DNA of 15,947 nt, taken from Flavobacteriaceae bacterium. Lineage in GTDB: Bacteria; Bacteroidota; Bacteroidia; Flavobacteriales; Flavobacteriaceae. The notes under the pieces are model-generated. The model was not told the DNA's origin, did no database searches, and was given only the letters and a program-made list of their open reading frames with translations. Of the stretch, positions 1 to 7,021 are shown piece after piece. Position 1 is the first letter of the stretch. Each line of letters opens with the position of its first letter. A program made the translations under genes and the position numbers. The stretch spans positions 1 to 15,947 of the forward strand of contig JAAZXZ010000095.1 of assembly GCA_014239895.1 (NCBI GenBank), read 5' to 3'.

Positions 1-535
1 TATGCAAAAGGCGTGTGATAATAATCCTGGAACAATGGCTGCTGTTCTTGCATTAGAGAATAGTGTGGTAGAAAATATATGTGAAGAGACTGAAGGTGTC
101 GTGGTAGCTGCAAACTATAATTGTCCAGGACAATTAGTGATTTCAGGTGAAATTAAAGCCATCGATCTAGCTTGTGAAAAATTAAAAGAACAAGGGGCAA
201 GAAGAGCTCTTGTATTGCCAGTTGGAGGAGCCTTCCATTCTCCCTTAATGGAAGAAGCAAAACAGGAATTAGAAAATGCCATTAACACTGCCACATTTAA
301 TAAGCCTATATGTCCAATATATCAAAATGTAACATCATTTGCTGTCTCAGATGAAATGAAAATAAAAGAAAATTTAATAGCTCAACTAACATCGCCGGTA
401 AAATGGACACAGTCAATTCAAAAAATGGCAGCAGACGGCGCAACTAATTTTATTGAGCTGGGACCAGGCAAAGTGTTGCAAGGATTAACACGTAAAATCA
501 ATAGTAATGTAGAGGCATCTTCATTATCAAGTTAA
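1..535 (+). CDS. fabD: Malonyl-CoA:ACP transacylase, 3' part (5' end outside window)
   Basis: FabD moves the malonyl group from malonyl-CoA to acyl carrier protein, supplying the extender unit for type II fatty acid synthesis in the cytoplasm. The visible 177 residues are the C-terminal part of a protein that is usually about 290-310 residues. The ATG at position 2 is internal: the Met matches the one in the family's RGxLMQ region, and the GHSLGE nucleophile motif must lie upstream of the window. Visible family features, numbered from that Met, are NYNCPGQLVISG (38-49), the catalytic His in GAFHSPLM (His79), and the conserved Gln in QLTSPVKW (Gln128), followed by ELGPGKVLQGL near the end. The stop codon is followed after 2 nt by lspA, so the two are probably co-transcribed. 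Identification is firm; the promoter and true start are not visible. Confidence 0.95.
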   Translation, partial: MQKACDNNPGTMAAVLALENSVVENICEETEGVVVAANYNCPGQLVISGEIKAIDLACEKLKEQGARRALVLPVGGAFHSPLMEEAKQELENAINTATFNKPICPIYQNVTSFAVSDEMKIKENLIAQLTSPVKWTQSIQKMAADGATNFIELGPGKVLQGLTRKINSNVEASSLSS

Positions 536-537
536 TT

Positions 538-1020
538 ATGACAGGGGAAAACAGAAATATTTCAATTACTATTCTTATTACTGTAAGTGTCTTATTGGAT
601 CAACTTAGTAAAACTTTGATTCGAAATAATGTGGATCAATATTCAGAAGTTAAATTAATAGGCGAGTATTTCATATTAACAAATGTTGAAAATAGTGGTG
701 CATTTCTAGGAATGGGAAGTGATTTTTCTCCTTTTATAAAAACAATTTTTTTACTTATTCTACCCGTAATTGTATTAATATGTATAATAGTTTATGTTTA
801 CAGAGATAAACAAATTGATAAAATTTCACTAATTGGGTTTTGCCTTATTATTGGAGGAGGAATTGCTAATATTTACGACAGAATTCTCTATGGATCAGTA
901 ACCGATTTCCTTTTTATTGACCTTGGCGGAATCTTTAAAACGGGTATTTTTAATATAGCTGATTTGTCAGTTACTACTGGAATGATACTGATCTTATTAA
1001 TGAGTTTTAGGAGTAAATAG
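538..1020 (+). CDS. lspA: Lipoprotein signal peptidase (signal peptidase II)
   Basis: LspA is the inner-membrane aspartyl protease that cleaves the signal peptide from diacylglyceryl-modified prolipoproteins. The 160-residue length is normal for the family. Visible motifs are DQLSK in the first membrane helix (21-25), the NSGAFLG loop (52-58, the family's NxGAAFG box), a hydrophobic helix at about 67-87, GGGIANIYDR (106-115) and FNIADLSV (138-145). Asp114 and Asp142 match the two catalytic aspartates in spacing and context. Four membrane segments can be drawn. The ATG lies 2 nt after the fabD stop, which supports translational coupling. The gene ends 1 nt from the stop of the convergent amidohydrolase gene, leaving no room for a separate terminator hairpin. 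Confidence 0.95.
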   Translation: MTGENRNISITILITVSVLLDQLSKTLIRNNVDQYSEVKLIGEYFILTNVENSGAFLGMGSDFSPFIKTIFLLILPVIVLICIIVYVYRDKQIDKISLIGFCLIIGGGIANIYDRILYGSVTDFLFIDLGGIFKTGIFNIADLSVTTGMILILLMSFRSK

Positions 1021-1021
1021 A

Positions 1022-2299
1022 TTAGTCTTTATATACTATTCCATTTTTCATTACAAAAATTACATTTTCCAAAGTTGAAATATTGTCTATTGGATTGTCA
1101 TTTGTTGCAACAATATCAGCAATAAATCCTGAACTTATTTGACCTAATTCATCTGCATAACCTAAAATACTAGCATTAGTAACAGTTGCCGATTGTAGAC
1201 ATTCCATTACAGGCATTCCAACTTCATTCATATATCCAAATTCCTTAGCATTTTTGCCATGAGGGAAAACCCCCGCATCTGTACCAAAAGCAATTTTTAC
1301 TCCTTTAGCATAAGCTTTTTTAAAAGTGGACTGAATTTTAGGACCAATAGCCAATGCTTTTGGCACGACAAGCTCATCATAATATCCTGGTATTTTTGCT
1401 TTTTCTGCAACTTCCTTTCCAGCAGTAATTGTAGGCACATAGTAAGTTCCATACTGCTTCATTAATTCCATACTATTTTCACTCATTAATGTTCCATGTT
1501 CAATAGTTGTTACCCCTCCAATTATTGCTCTTCTAATTCCTTCATCTCCATGGGCATGAGCTGCGATAATCATACCATAATCCTTAGCTGTATCACAGAT
1601 TGACTTAATTTCTTCTAACGTAAATTGAGGATTTTGGCCATTTTTTGCTATACTCATCACCCCGCCTGTAGCAGTGATTTTAATATTATCTGCTCCATCC
1701 TTATATCGTTGCCTTACAGCTTTTTTAGCATCATCAACACTATTGATTACACCTTCCTTTGGGCCAGGGTCACCTTGCATAGATTTTTTTCTTCCATTTG
1801 TTGGATCTGCATGACCTCCTGTTGTTCCTATTCCTTTACCTGCAGTAAAAATTCTTGGGCCAACAACCTTCCCTTTTTCAATTGCGTTTCTTAATGATAT
1901 ATTTACCCCTGATCCACCTAAATCTCTAACTGTTGTAAATCCTGACATCAATGTAATTTTTGCATATTCAAGTGAATTAAAAGCAAGATCAGCATCATTA
2001 GCAGTAAACGCATTTAAATATTTTTGAGGGTTATACTCGCTTTCAATATGCACGTGCATATCTATAAATCCAGGCATTACTGTAGCATTTGTTAAATCAA
2101 TTGTAATATCAGCTGAATCAGTTGAAGTTACGTGACCATTTTTAATCTCAACAATTCTATCCTTAGACACTATAATTGTTTTATTGCTATAGACTTTTCC
2201 TTTTTTAGTATCAATTAACTTACCGCATTGAATATATGTGTTTTGAGAAAATAACACTGTGGTAAATAAAGCTAAACATATGGTTGCAATCCTTGTCAT
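1022..2299 (-). CDS. Secreted metal-dependent amidohydrolase (Xaa-Pro/Xaa-Arg dipeptidase or imidazolonepropionase-like)
   Basis: This 425-residue protein belongs to the amidohydrolase superfamily, which uses one or two metal ions in a TIM barrel to hydrolyse amide bonds. A Sec-type signal peptide is seen at about 1-19 (MTRI, a hydrophobic core, then FSQ), so it should act in the periplasm or outside. An N-terminal beta-sandwich part (about 20-75) precedes the barrel. Candidate metal ligands in order are His82 and His84 (DMHVH), Lys207 (DNIKI, the likely carboxylated lysine), His248 or His250 (AHAHG), His268 (IEHGT) and Asp341 (GTDAG). The TTGGHADPTNG and ITATGG stretches are typical of the subgroup that includes prolidase-like and Xaa-Arg dipeptidases. 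The exact substrate cannot be read from sequence. It is divergent from waaA across an AT-rich gap of about 114 bp, where promoters for both should lie. Confidence 0.9.
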   Translation of the reverse strand: MTRIATICLALFTTVLFSQNTYIQCGKLIDTKKGKVYSNKTIIVSKDRIVEIKNGHVTSTDSADITIDLTNATVMPGFIDMHVHIESEYNPQKYLNAFTANDADLAFNSLEYAKITLMSGFTTVRDLGGSGVNISLRNAIEKGKVVGPRIFTAGKGIGTTGGHADPTNGRKKSMQGDPGPKEGVINSVDDAKKAVRQRYKDGADNIKITATGGVMSIAKNGQNPQFTLEEIKSICDTAKDYGMIIAAHAHGDEGIRRAIIGGVTTIEHGTLMSENSMELMKQYGTYYVPTITAGKEVAEKAKIPGYYDELVVPKALAIGPKIQSTFKKAYAKGVKIAFGTDAGVFPHGKNAKEFGYMNEVGMPVMECLQSATVTNASILGYADELGQISSGFIADIVATNDNPIDNISTLENVIFVMKNGIVYKD

Positions 2300-2413
2300 T
2301 TTTATTTTTTTTAATTAGTATGAATTAACTAATATAGGAATTTATTTTAGATGATTATTTTAATATAAAAATTAAATATTTATATTAAGTAATGTACTTT
2401 AGCTGAAAATATA

Positions 2414-3637
2414 ATTAAGATTATTTATAATTTATTAGTTAACATAACAGAAATTTTTATTAGAATCTTATCTAGATTTAATAGAAAAATTAGACTTGGA
2501 TTAATTGGGAGAAAGGAATCTTTTAATAAAATTCAATCCCTAATTAATGAAAATGATAAGGTCATTTGGGTACATTGTTCATCCTTGGGTGAATATGAGC
2601 AAGGGATGCCAGTTTTTAAAAAACTTAAAGAAAAATATAATGATCATAAAATTATATTAACCTTCTTATCCCCTTCTGGATATGAAGTGAAAAAAGCATC
2701 TAGCATTGCAGATTTAGTTATTTATCTTCCCATTGATTCAAATAGAAATGCTAAAAAATTTATAACTACCATAAAACCAAAACTAGTAGTTTTTGTAAAA
2801 AATGAAATCTGGCCAAACTATATAAAATATATTAAAAAATATAATATTAAGTCTGCACTGATATGTGGAATATTTAGAGAAGGACAGCTTAAATTTTCAT
2901 GGCCTTTTAACTTATTGGCTAATAGCATTTTAAAATTTGATTATGTTTTAGTCCAAAATGAAGAATCAAAACATATAATAAAAAACCTTGGACATAATAA
3001 TACATATCTATGCGGAGACACTCGATTTGATAGAGCATATGAGATAATGAATCAAGATGAATCTATAGAGTTCATGGAAGAATTTAAAGGAAATAAATTA
3101 TGCCTAGTTGCTGGAAGTATTTGGGAGGAAGATGAAAAAATATTAGTTAATTATATTAATACATGTAAACAAGATCTTAAGTTCATTCTTGTTCCACATG
3201 AAATAAATAAACAAAAAATTAGTAAGTTAAGAGATTCAATATCACAGCCTTCAAAATTATATTCAGAGTTTTCTAAAAAGAATAATAATAGCAATGTGCT
3301 TATAATTGATAATGTTGGAATCCTGGCAAGATTATATAAATATGCAGACATTACATATATTGGTGGTGGAATGGGCACTTCTGGTTTACATAACACATTA
3401 GAGGCTGCCATTTATGGAGTTCCAATTATAATTGGCAAAAATTACTCTACATTCTCAGAAGCAAAACAAATGATTGAACTTGGAGGAATGTTTAGTATTA
3501 AAAATGATCAAGAATTTAAAGATCGTATAGACTACTTATCTGAAAATAAATTAGCAGCTAATGAAATTGGTCTAATAAATTCTAATTTTGTTTTGGATAA
3601 TAAAGGAGCAACCAATAAAATTATGAACTATTTATAA
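2414..3637 (+). CDS. waaA: 3-deoxy-D-manno-octulosonic acid (Kdo) transferase, non-canonical start codon
   Basis: WaaA (KdtA) transfers Kdo from CMP-Kdo to lipid A precursor at the inner membrane. Motifs, numbered from the proposed start, are HCSSLGE (54-60, containing the catalytic Glu60), NEIWPN (130-135), GDTRFDR (201-207), GGGMG (317-321) and the GLHNTLE block (324-330) of the GT-B donor site. The frame is open from an in-frame TAA at 2390 but holds no ATG, GTG or TTG before a TTG at 2585. That TTG is itself the Leu of SSLGE, so starting there would delete the catalytic region. Relatives begin with a short M-K-x-I/L-Y-N anchor helix. Here the ATT at 2414 gives exactly KIIYNLL in that position, making 407 residues, a normal length. 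An ATA at 2411 is the alternative. The stop is 8 nt before the next gene, so the two are probably co-transcribed. Confidence 0.9.
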   Translation: MKIIYNLLVNITEIFIRILSRFNRKIRLGLIGRKESFNKIQSLINENDKVIWVHCSSLGEYEQGMPVFKKLKEKYNDHKIILTFLSPSGYEVKKASSIADLVIYLPIDSNRNAKKFITTIKPKLVVFVKNEIWPNYIKYIKKYNIKSALICGIFREGQLKFSWPFNLLANSILKFDYVLVQNEESKHIIKNLGHNNTYLCGDTRFDRAYEIMNQDESIEFMEEFKGNKLCLVAGSIWEEDEKILVNYINTCKQDLKFILVPHEINKQKISKLRDSISQPSKLYSEFSKKNNNSNVLIIDNVGILARLYKYADITYIGGGMGTSGLHNTLEAAIYGVPIIIGKNYSTFSEAKQMIELGGMFSIKNDQEFKDRIDYLSENKLAANEIGLINSNFVLDNKGATNKIMNYL

Positions 3638-3645
3638 ATGGAAAA

Positions 3646-4989
3646 ATGAAAAAAATCTTAATTCTTTTCATACTATTATTATTTAATAATATCTATTCTC
3701 AAAATGTTACTCTAGAGAGTTTTGGGCCATCATTTGATGATCCCGTTGAAATTAAGCATGCAGGGGATGATAGACTATTTATTGTTGAGCAACCTGGAGA
3801 AATAAAAATATTAAATTCAAATGGAACCGTTAACTCAACTCCTTTTTTAGACATTCAAAGCAAAGTCGGTTTTGGTGGAGAAAGAGGTCTTTTGGGATTG
3901 GCATTTCATCCAAATTATCCTTCAACTCCATATTTCTTCGTTAACTATACAAATAACAGCGGTGATACAGTTATTGCCAAGTATAGTGTAAGTTCAAACC
4001 CTGATATAGCAAATACCAATGAAACAATACTTTTAACTATTGATCAGCCATATAGTAACCATAATGGCGGTTGTATTAATTTTGGCCCTGACGGATATTT
4101 GTATATAGGCATGGGAGATGGAGGAAGTGGTGGTGATCCGCAAAATTATTCTCAAAACCTAAATTCTCTTTTAGGAAAAATGCTTAGAATAGATGTTGAT
4201 AATGGCTCTCCATATGCCGTCCCAAATGATAATCCATATGGAGATGAAATATGGGCAAGTGGTCTAAGAAATCCTTGGAAATTCTCCTTTGATACTAATG
4301 GAGATTTATGGATTGCTGATGTAGGGCAATATACATGGGAAGAAATTAACTTAGTTACAAATGATCCTGGAGGATTAAACTACGGTTGGAGATGTTATGA
4401 GGGAAATCATGCATTTAATACAAGCTCTAATTGTCCTGATACAAGTACATTAACATTTCCCGTTGGCGAATATTCACATAACAATAGCGGGGACTATAAA
4501 TGTTCAATAACTGGAGGGTATATTTATAGGGGAAGTCAAATTAGTGGAATGAATGGGGTATATTTCTTTGCCGATTATTGTAGCCAAGAAATTGGTATGC
4601 TTTCATATAATTCTAGCTCAGACTCTTGGGACATGTATTTAGATAGTCCAAATGCGACTGGATCTTGGGTAACTTTTGGAGAGGATATAGATGGAGAGCT
4701 ATATGTAGCTTCTATATATGGTAGTATTTACAAGATAACGGATGCTGCCCTAGGTTTAAATTCCGTTGATCAAAACAAACTAAATTTTTATCCAAACCCA
4801 ACAGAGGGAATAATTTTATTTAATAATTACAGTGAACCATTTGATTTAATCATATATGATATTAAGGGGCGCATAGTTGTTGAACATAATAATTATTCTT
4901 CACAAGAATTAAATATATCCAAATTAAATGCTGGCATATATTTTATGCAAATCAATAATTCATACACTCAAAAACTTATTAAAAAATAA
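3646..4989 (+). CDS. Secreted GSDH/sorbosone dehydrogenase-family beta-propeller protein with T9SS type A sorting domain
   Basis: A signal peptide (1-19, MKKILILFILLLFNNIYSQ) leads into a beta-propeller of the glucose/sorbosone dehydrogenase family (about 20-365). Family marks include ERGLLGLAFHPNY (79-91), the NHNGGCINFGPDG box with His139, which matches the catalytic-His region of soluble quinoprotein glucose dehydrogenase, GDGGSGGDP (158-165), LLGKMLRIDV (175-184) and ASGLRNPWKFSFD (204-216). This supports a PQQ-dependent sugar or aldose oxidation role, though many members are uncharacterised. Residues 375-447 form a type A secretion sorting domain: FYPNPTEG, LIIYDIKGR, LNAGIYF, and a basic end (KLIKK). 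The protein should therefore cross the outer membrane by the type IX system and be surface-attached or released. The ATG was chosen because it starts the signal peptide; an upstream ATG at 3638 stops after three codons. Confidence 0.88.
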   Translation: MKKILILFILLLFNNIYSQNVTLESFGPSFDDPVEIKHAGDDRLFIVEQPGEIKILNSNGTVNSTPFLDIQSKVGFGGERGLLGLAFHPNYPSTPYFFVNYTNNSGDTVIAKYSVSSNPDIANTNETILLTIDQPYSNHNGGCINFGPDGYLYIGMGDGGSGGDPQNYSQNLNSLLGKMLRIDVDNGSPYAVPNDNPYGDEIWASGLRNPWKFSFDTNGDLWIADVGQYTWEEINLVTNDPGGLNYGWRCYEGNHAFNTSSNCPDTSTLTFPVGEYSHNNSGDYKCSITGGYIYRGSQISGMNGVYFFADYCSQEIGMLSYNSSSDSWDMYLDSPNATGSWVTFGEDIDGELYVASIYGSIYKITDAALGLNSVDQNKLNFYPNPTEGIILFNNYSEPFDLIIYDIKGRIVVEHNNYSSQELNISKLNAGIYFMQINNSYTQKLIKK

Positions 4990-5045
4990 TATATATTAGA
5001 TAATAACCAATTAAATAGTCGACATTTGCACCCTTTAATAAAAAC

Positions 5046-6794
5046 ATGGCAAATTTTAAAGATATAGGTGTCAATAAAGAACTACTTAAATCTATTCGAG
5101 AAATGGGATTTGAAGCCCCTACTCCTATTCAAAAAGAATCTATACCTTATCTTCTAACAAGCCATCAAGATTTAATATCACTAGCTCAAACTGGTACAGG
5201 TAAAACAGCTGCTTTTGGATTACCTATTATTCAACAGACAAATCCAAAAATAAAACACGTACAAGCAATAGTATTATGCCCAACAAGAGAATTATGTATT
5301 CAAATTGCTAAAGATCTTACGGCTTATTCTAAATATCTTGATTATGTTAAAATATTACCTGTATATGGTGGAACCAATATAGAAAATCAGATAAAATCAA
5401 TTAAAAAAGGTGTTCAAATAATAGTAGGAACACCCGGTAGAACTAAAGATCTAATTAAACGTAAAATATTAAAACTAGATATAGTTAATAAAGTTGTTTT
5501 AGATGAAGCAGATGAAATGTTAAGTATGGGGTTTAAAGATGATTTAGACTTTATCTTAGATAGAACATCTAATAATAGGCAAACGATGTTATTTTCAGCC
5601 ACTATGTCAAAAGAAGTACTGTCAATTTCTAAAAAGTATATGAAGGATGCAAAAGAGATTGCTGTAGCAAAAGTAAATTCTGCAGCTAAAAATGTTGAAC
5701 ACCATATTTATGATGTTAGCTCTAGGCATAAGTATGATGCTTTAAAAAGAATAGCAGATTATAATCCAAATATTTATGGAATAGTGTTCTGTAGAACAAG
5801 ACGTCAAACAAAAGAAATAACAAAAAAATTTATTAATGATGGTTATAATGCAGATGCTATTCATGGCGATCTTTCCCAGGGTCAAAGAGATGAAGTAATG
5901 TCTAGGTTTAGAGATAAATCATTACAAATGCTTATTGCCACAGATGTTGCAGCAAGAGGGTTAGATGTTGAGGATTTAACTCATATAATTAATTATTCTC
6001 TTCCAGATGATCCTGAAATATATACTCATAGAAGCGGGCGAACTGGGAGAGCTGGTAAAAACGGAATTTCTATTGCCATTAGCAATAGCAGAGAAAGTAG
6101 AAAAATTAAATCAATTGAAAATAAGAGTCAGATTAAATTTTTAAAAAAAGAAGTTCCTACAGGAAAAGATATTTGCTCTATACAACTTTTTAAATTGATT
6201 GAAAAAATTGAAAAGGTTAAGGTTGATGATAAACAAATTGAACCATATTTAGATGATATATATAAAAAACTTGAATGGCTTAGTAGAGAAGATTTGATTA
6301 AACATTTTGTTTCAGCAGAATTTAATAGGTTTTTAGAATATTATAAGGGTTCAAATAATATAAATAATAAAGGAGTAAAAAGTAGATCAGATTCAAAATT
6401 TAAAAATGGGAGGTCAAATAGAAATTCCTTCGTTAATTATTCAATTAACATTGGGAGGAAGAAAGGTGTCACTCCTATAGAATTAATTTCATTAATAAAT
6501 AGAGTAATGAAATCTAATCAAATTGAAATTGGAAAAATAGATATTAGAGGAGATCATACAATATTTGAGATGGATAAAAGTCTAAGTACTGATTTAAGTA
6601 AAGGAATTAAAAAAATTAATTTTAGAGGAAATGATTTATCTATAGAAGAAACTGATGATAAAATAGAAGCACGACCTTCTAAACAAAAGAGAAATAGATC
6701 ACGTTCTTCAAAAAACAAAAGAAGAGGAAAATCTGATAGGGATTTCAAATCAAGTGGTAATTCAAGAAAGAAAAGAAGAAGAAATAGATTTTAA
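5046..6794 (+). CDS. DEAD-box ATP-dependent RNA helicase with DbpA-type RNA-binding domain and basic tail
   Basis: The 582-residue protein carries a complete DEAD-box core: Q motif (FEAPTPIQ, Gln29), Walker A AQTGTGKT (47-54), PTREL (79-83), GTPGR (128-132), DEAD (153-156), SAT (184-186), then in the second RecA lobe FCRTRRQ (248-254), ATDVAARGLD (298-307) and HRSGRTGRAG (328-337). Residues about 463-536 resemble the DbpA C-terminal RNA-binding fold (YSINIGRKKGVTPIELISLINR), which in relatives directs helicases to structured RNA such as 23S rRNA. The last 40 or so residues are a low-complexity Arg/Lys/Ser tail. This architecture matches the Bacteroidota CsdA/DeaD-DbpA group, implicated in ribosome assembly and cold growth. 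Whether it corresponds to E. coli deaD or dbpA is not decidable here. The 56-nt gap from the upstream gene could hold its own promoter. Confidence 0.93.
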   Translation: MANFKDIGVNKELLKSIREMGFEAPTPIQKESIPYLLTSHQDLISLAQTGTGKTAAFGLPIIQQTNPKIKHVQAIVLCPTRELCIQIAKDLTAYSKYLDYVKILPVYGGTNIENQIKSIKKGVQIIVGTPGRTKDLIKRKILKLDIVNKVVLDEADEMLSMGFKDDLDFILDRTSNNRQTMLFSATMSKEVLSISKKYMKDAKEIAVAKVNSAAKNVEHHIYDVSSRHKYDALKRIADYNPNIYGIVFCRTRRQTKEITKKFINDGYNADAIHGDLSQGQRDEVMSRFRDKSLQMLIATDVAARGLDVEDLTHIINYSLPDDPEIYTHRSGRTGRAGKNGISIAISNSRESRKIKSIENKSQIKFLKKEVPTGKDICSIQLFKLIEKIEKVKVDDKQIEPYLDDIYKKLEWLSREDLIKHFVSAEFNRFLEYYKGSNNINNKGVKSRSDSKFKNGRSNRNSFVNYSINIGRKKGVTPIELISLINRVMKSNQIEIGKIDIRGDHTIFEMDKSLSTDLSKGIKKINFRGNDLSIEETDDKIEARPSKQKRNRSRSSKNKRRGKSDRDFKSSGNSRKKRRRNRF

Positions 6795-6822
6795 TTCTTT
6801 ATAAAAAACTAAAAAATAGTTA

Positions 6823-6833
6823 CAAAATAAACA
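6823..6833 (+). repeat. 11-nt direct repeat, left copy
   Basis: The 11-mer CAAAATAAACA occurs here and again, identically, at 6950-6960. The two copies bracket the higher-GC segment 6834-6949 (116 bp). This could be a target-site duplication or recombination scar, or chance in AT-rich DNA. No inverted repeats are seen at the ends of the bracketed segment. Confidence 0.5.
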
Positions 6834-6949
6834 TGTTTTTGGCACCTCATATTCTTGATACGGCCTCCCTCAGTTTTCTCACGTAAAAATCCTCCTACTT
6901 TTACTATCTTCGTTTCCACAACCTAATAGCTCCATAGCTTTTCAGGTTT

Positions 6950-6960
6950 CAAAATAAACA
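6950..6960 (+). repeat. 11-nt direct repeat, right copy
   Basis: This is the second exact copy of CAAAATAAACA, located 61 nt before the flavoprotein start codon. The flanking bases differ from those of the left copy, so the identity is limited to these 11 positions. Confidence 0.5.
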
Positions 6961-7021
6961 ATATCACTTTTCGAGGAAGTTAATATGTGTTGTTTTAAAA
7001 TCTGTTATCAAAAAATATAAG

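Larger units (their letters stand above)
6795..7021. other. Unusual non-coding leader upstream of the flavoprotein gene
   Basis: This 227-nt gap is longer than most here, and its central part (about 6834-6949) is visibly richer in G+C than the flanking genes. The plus strand has no convincing gene. On the minus strand a frame of 36 codons runs from GTG at 6919 to TAG at 6809; it contains the protein-like run GGRIKNMRCQKHV, but no function is recognised. Also on the minus strand, an AGGAGG sits in the loop of a small hairpin (GTAAAA at 6883-6888 pairing with TTTTAC at 6899-6904), 8 nt before a GTG that opens only 11 codons. A strong purine-rich ribosome site is atypical for this phylum. The segment may be a remnant or a regulatory leader of the acquired gene. 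No clear TAnnTTTG promoter is seen. Confidence 0.4.

Noticed and set aside
1259..1894. Plus-strand open frames opposite the amidohydrolase gene (1259-1465 and 1625-1894)
   Set aside because: They are antisense shadows of a well-supported gene, with biased residue content and no recognisable motif.
2314..2333. ATTAGT/ACTAAT inverted repeat between the amidohydrolase and waaA genes as an operator
   Set aside because: A 6-bp AT-rich inverted repeat is expected by chance in such DNA; no regulator is nearby.
2585..2587. TTG at 2585 as the waaA start
   Set aside because: It lies inside the SSLGE catalytic motif; 57 upstream in-frame codons encode recognisable WaaA sequence.
5021..5028. GACATTTG before the helicase gene as a promoter -7 element
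   Set aside because: It matches 7 of 8 consensus positions but has no clear -33 partner and would give a very short leader; not strong enough to list as a feature.
6805..6822. AACTA-AAAAA-TAGTT hairpin after the helicase gene as a terminator
   Set aside because: Only a 5-bp AT-rich stem with no T-run following; too weak to call.
6840..6855. TGGCAC in the leader as a possible sigma-54 (-24) promoter element
   Set aside because: The -12 GC dinucleotide is absent at the required spacing after GG; only half the signature is present.
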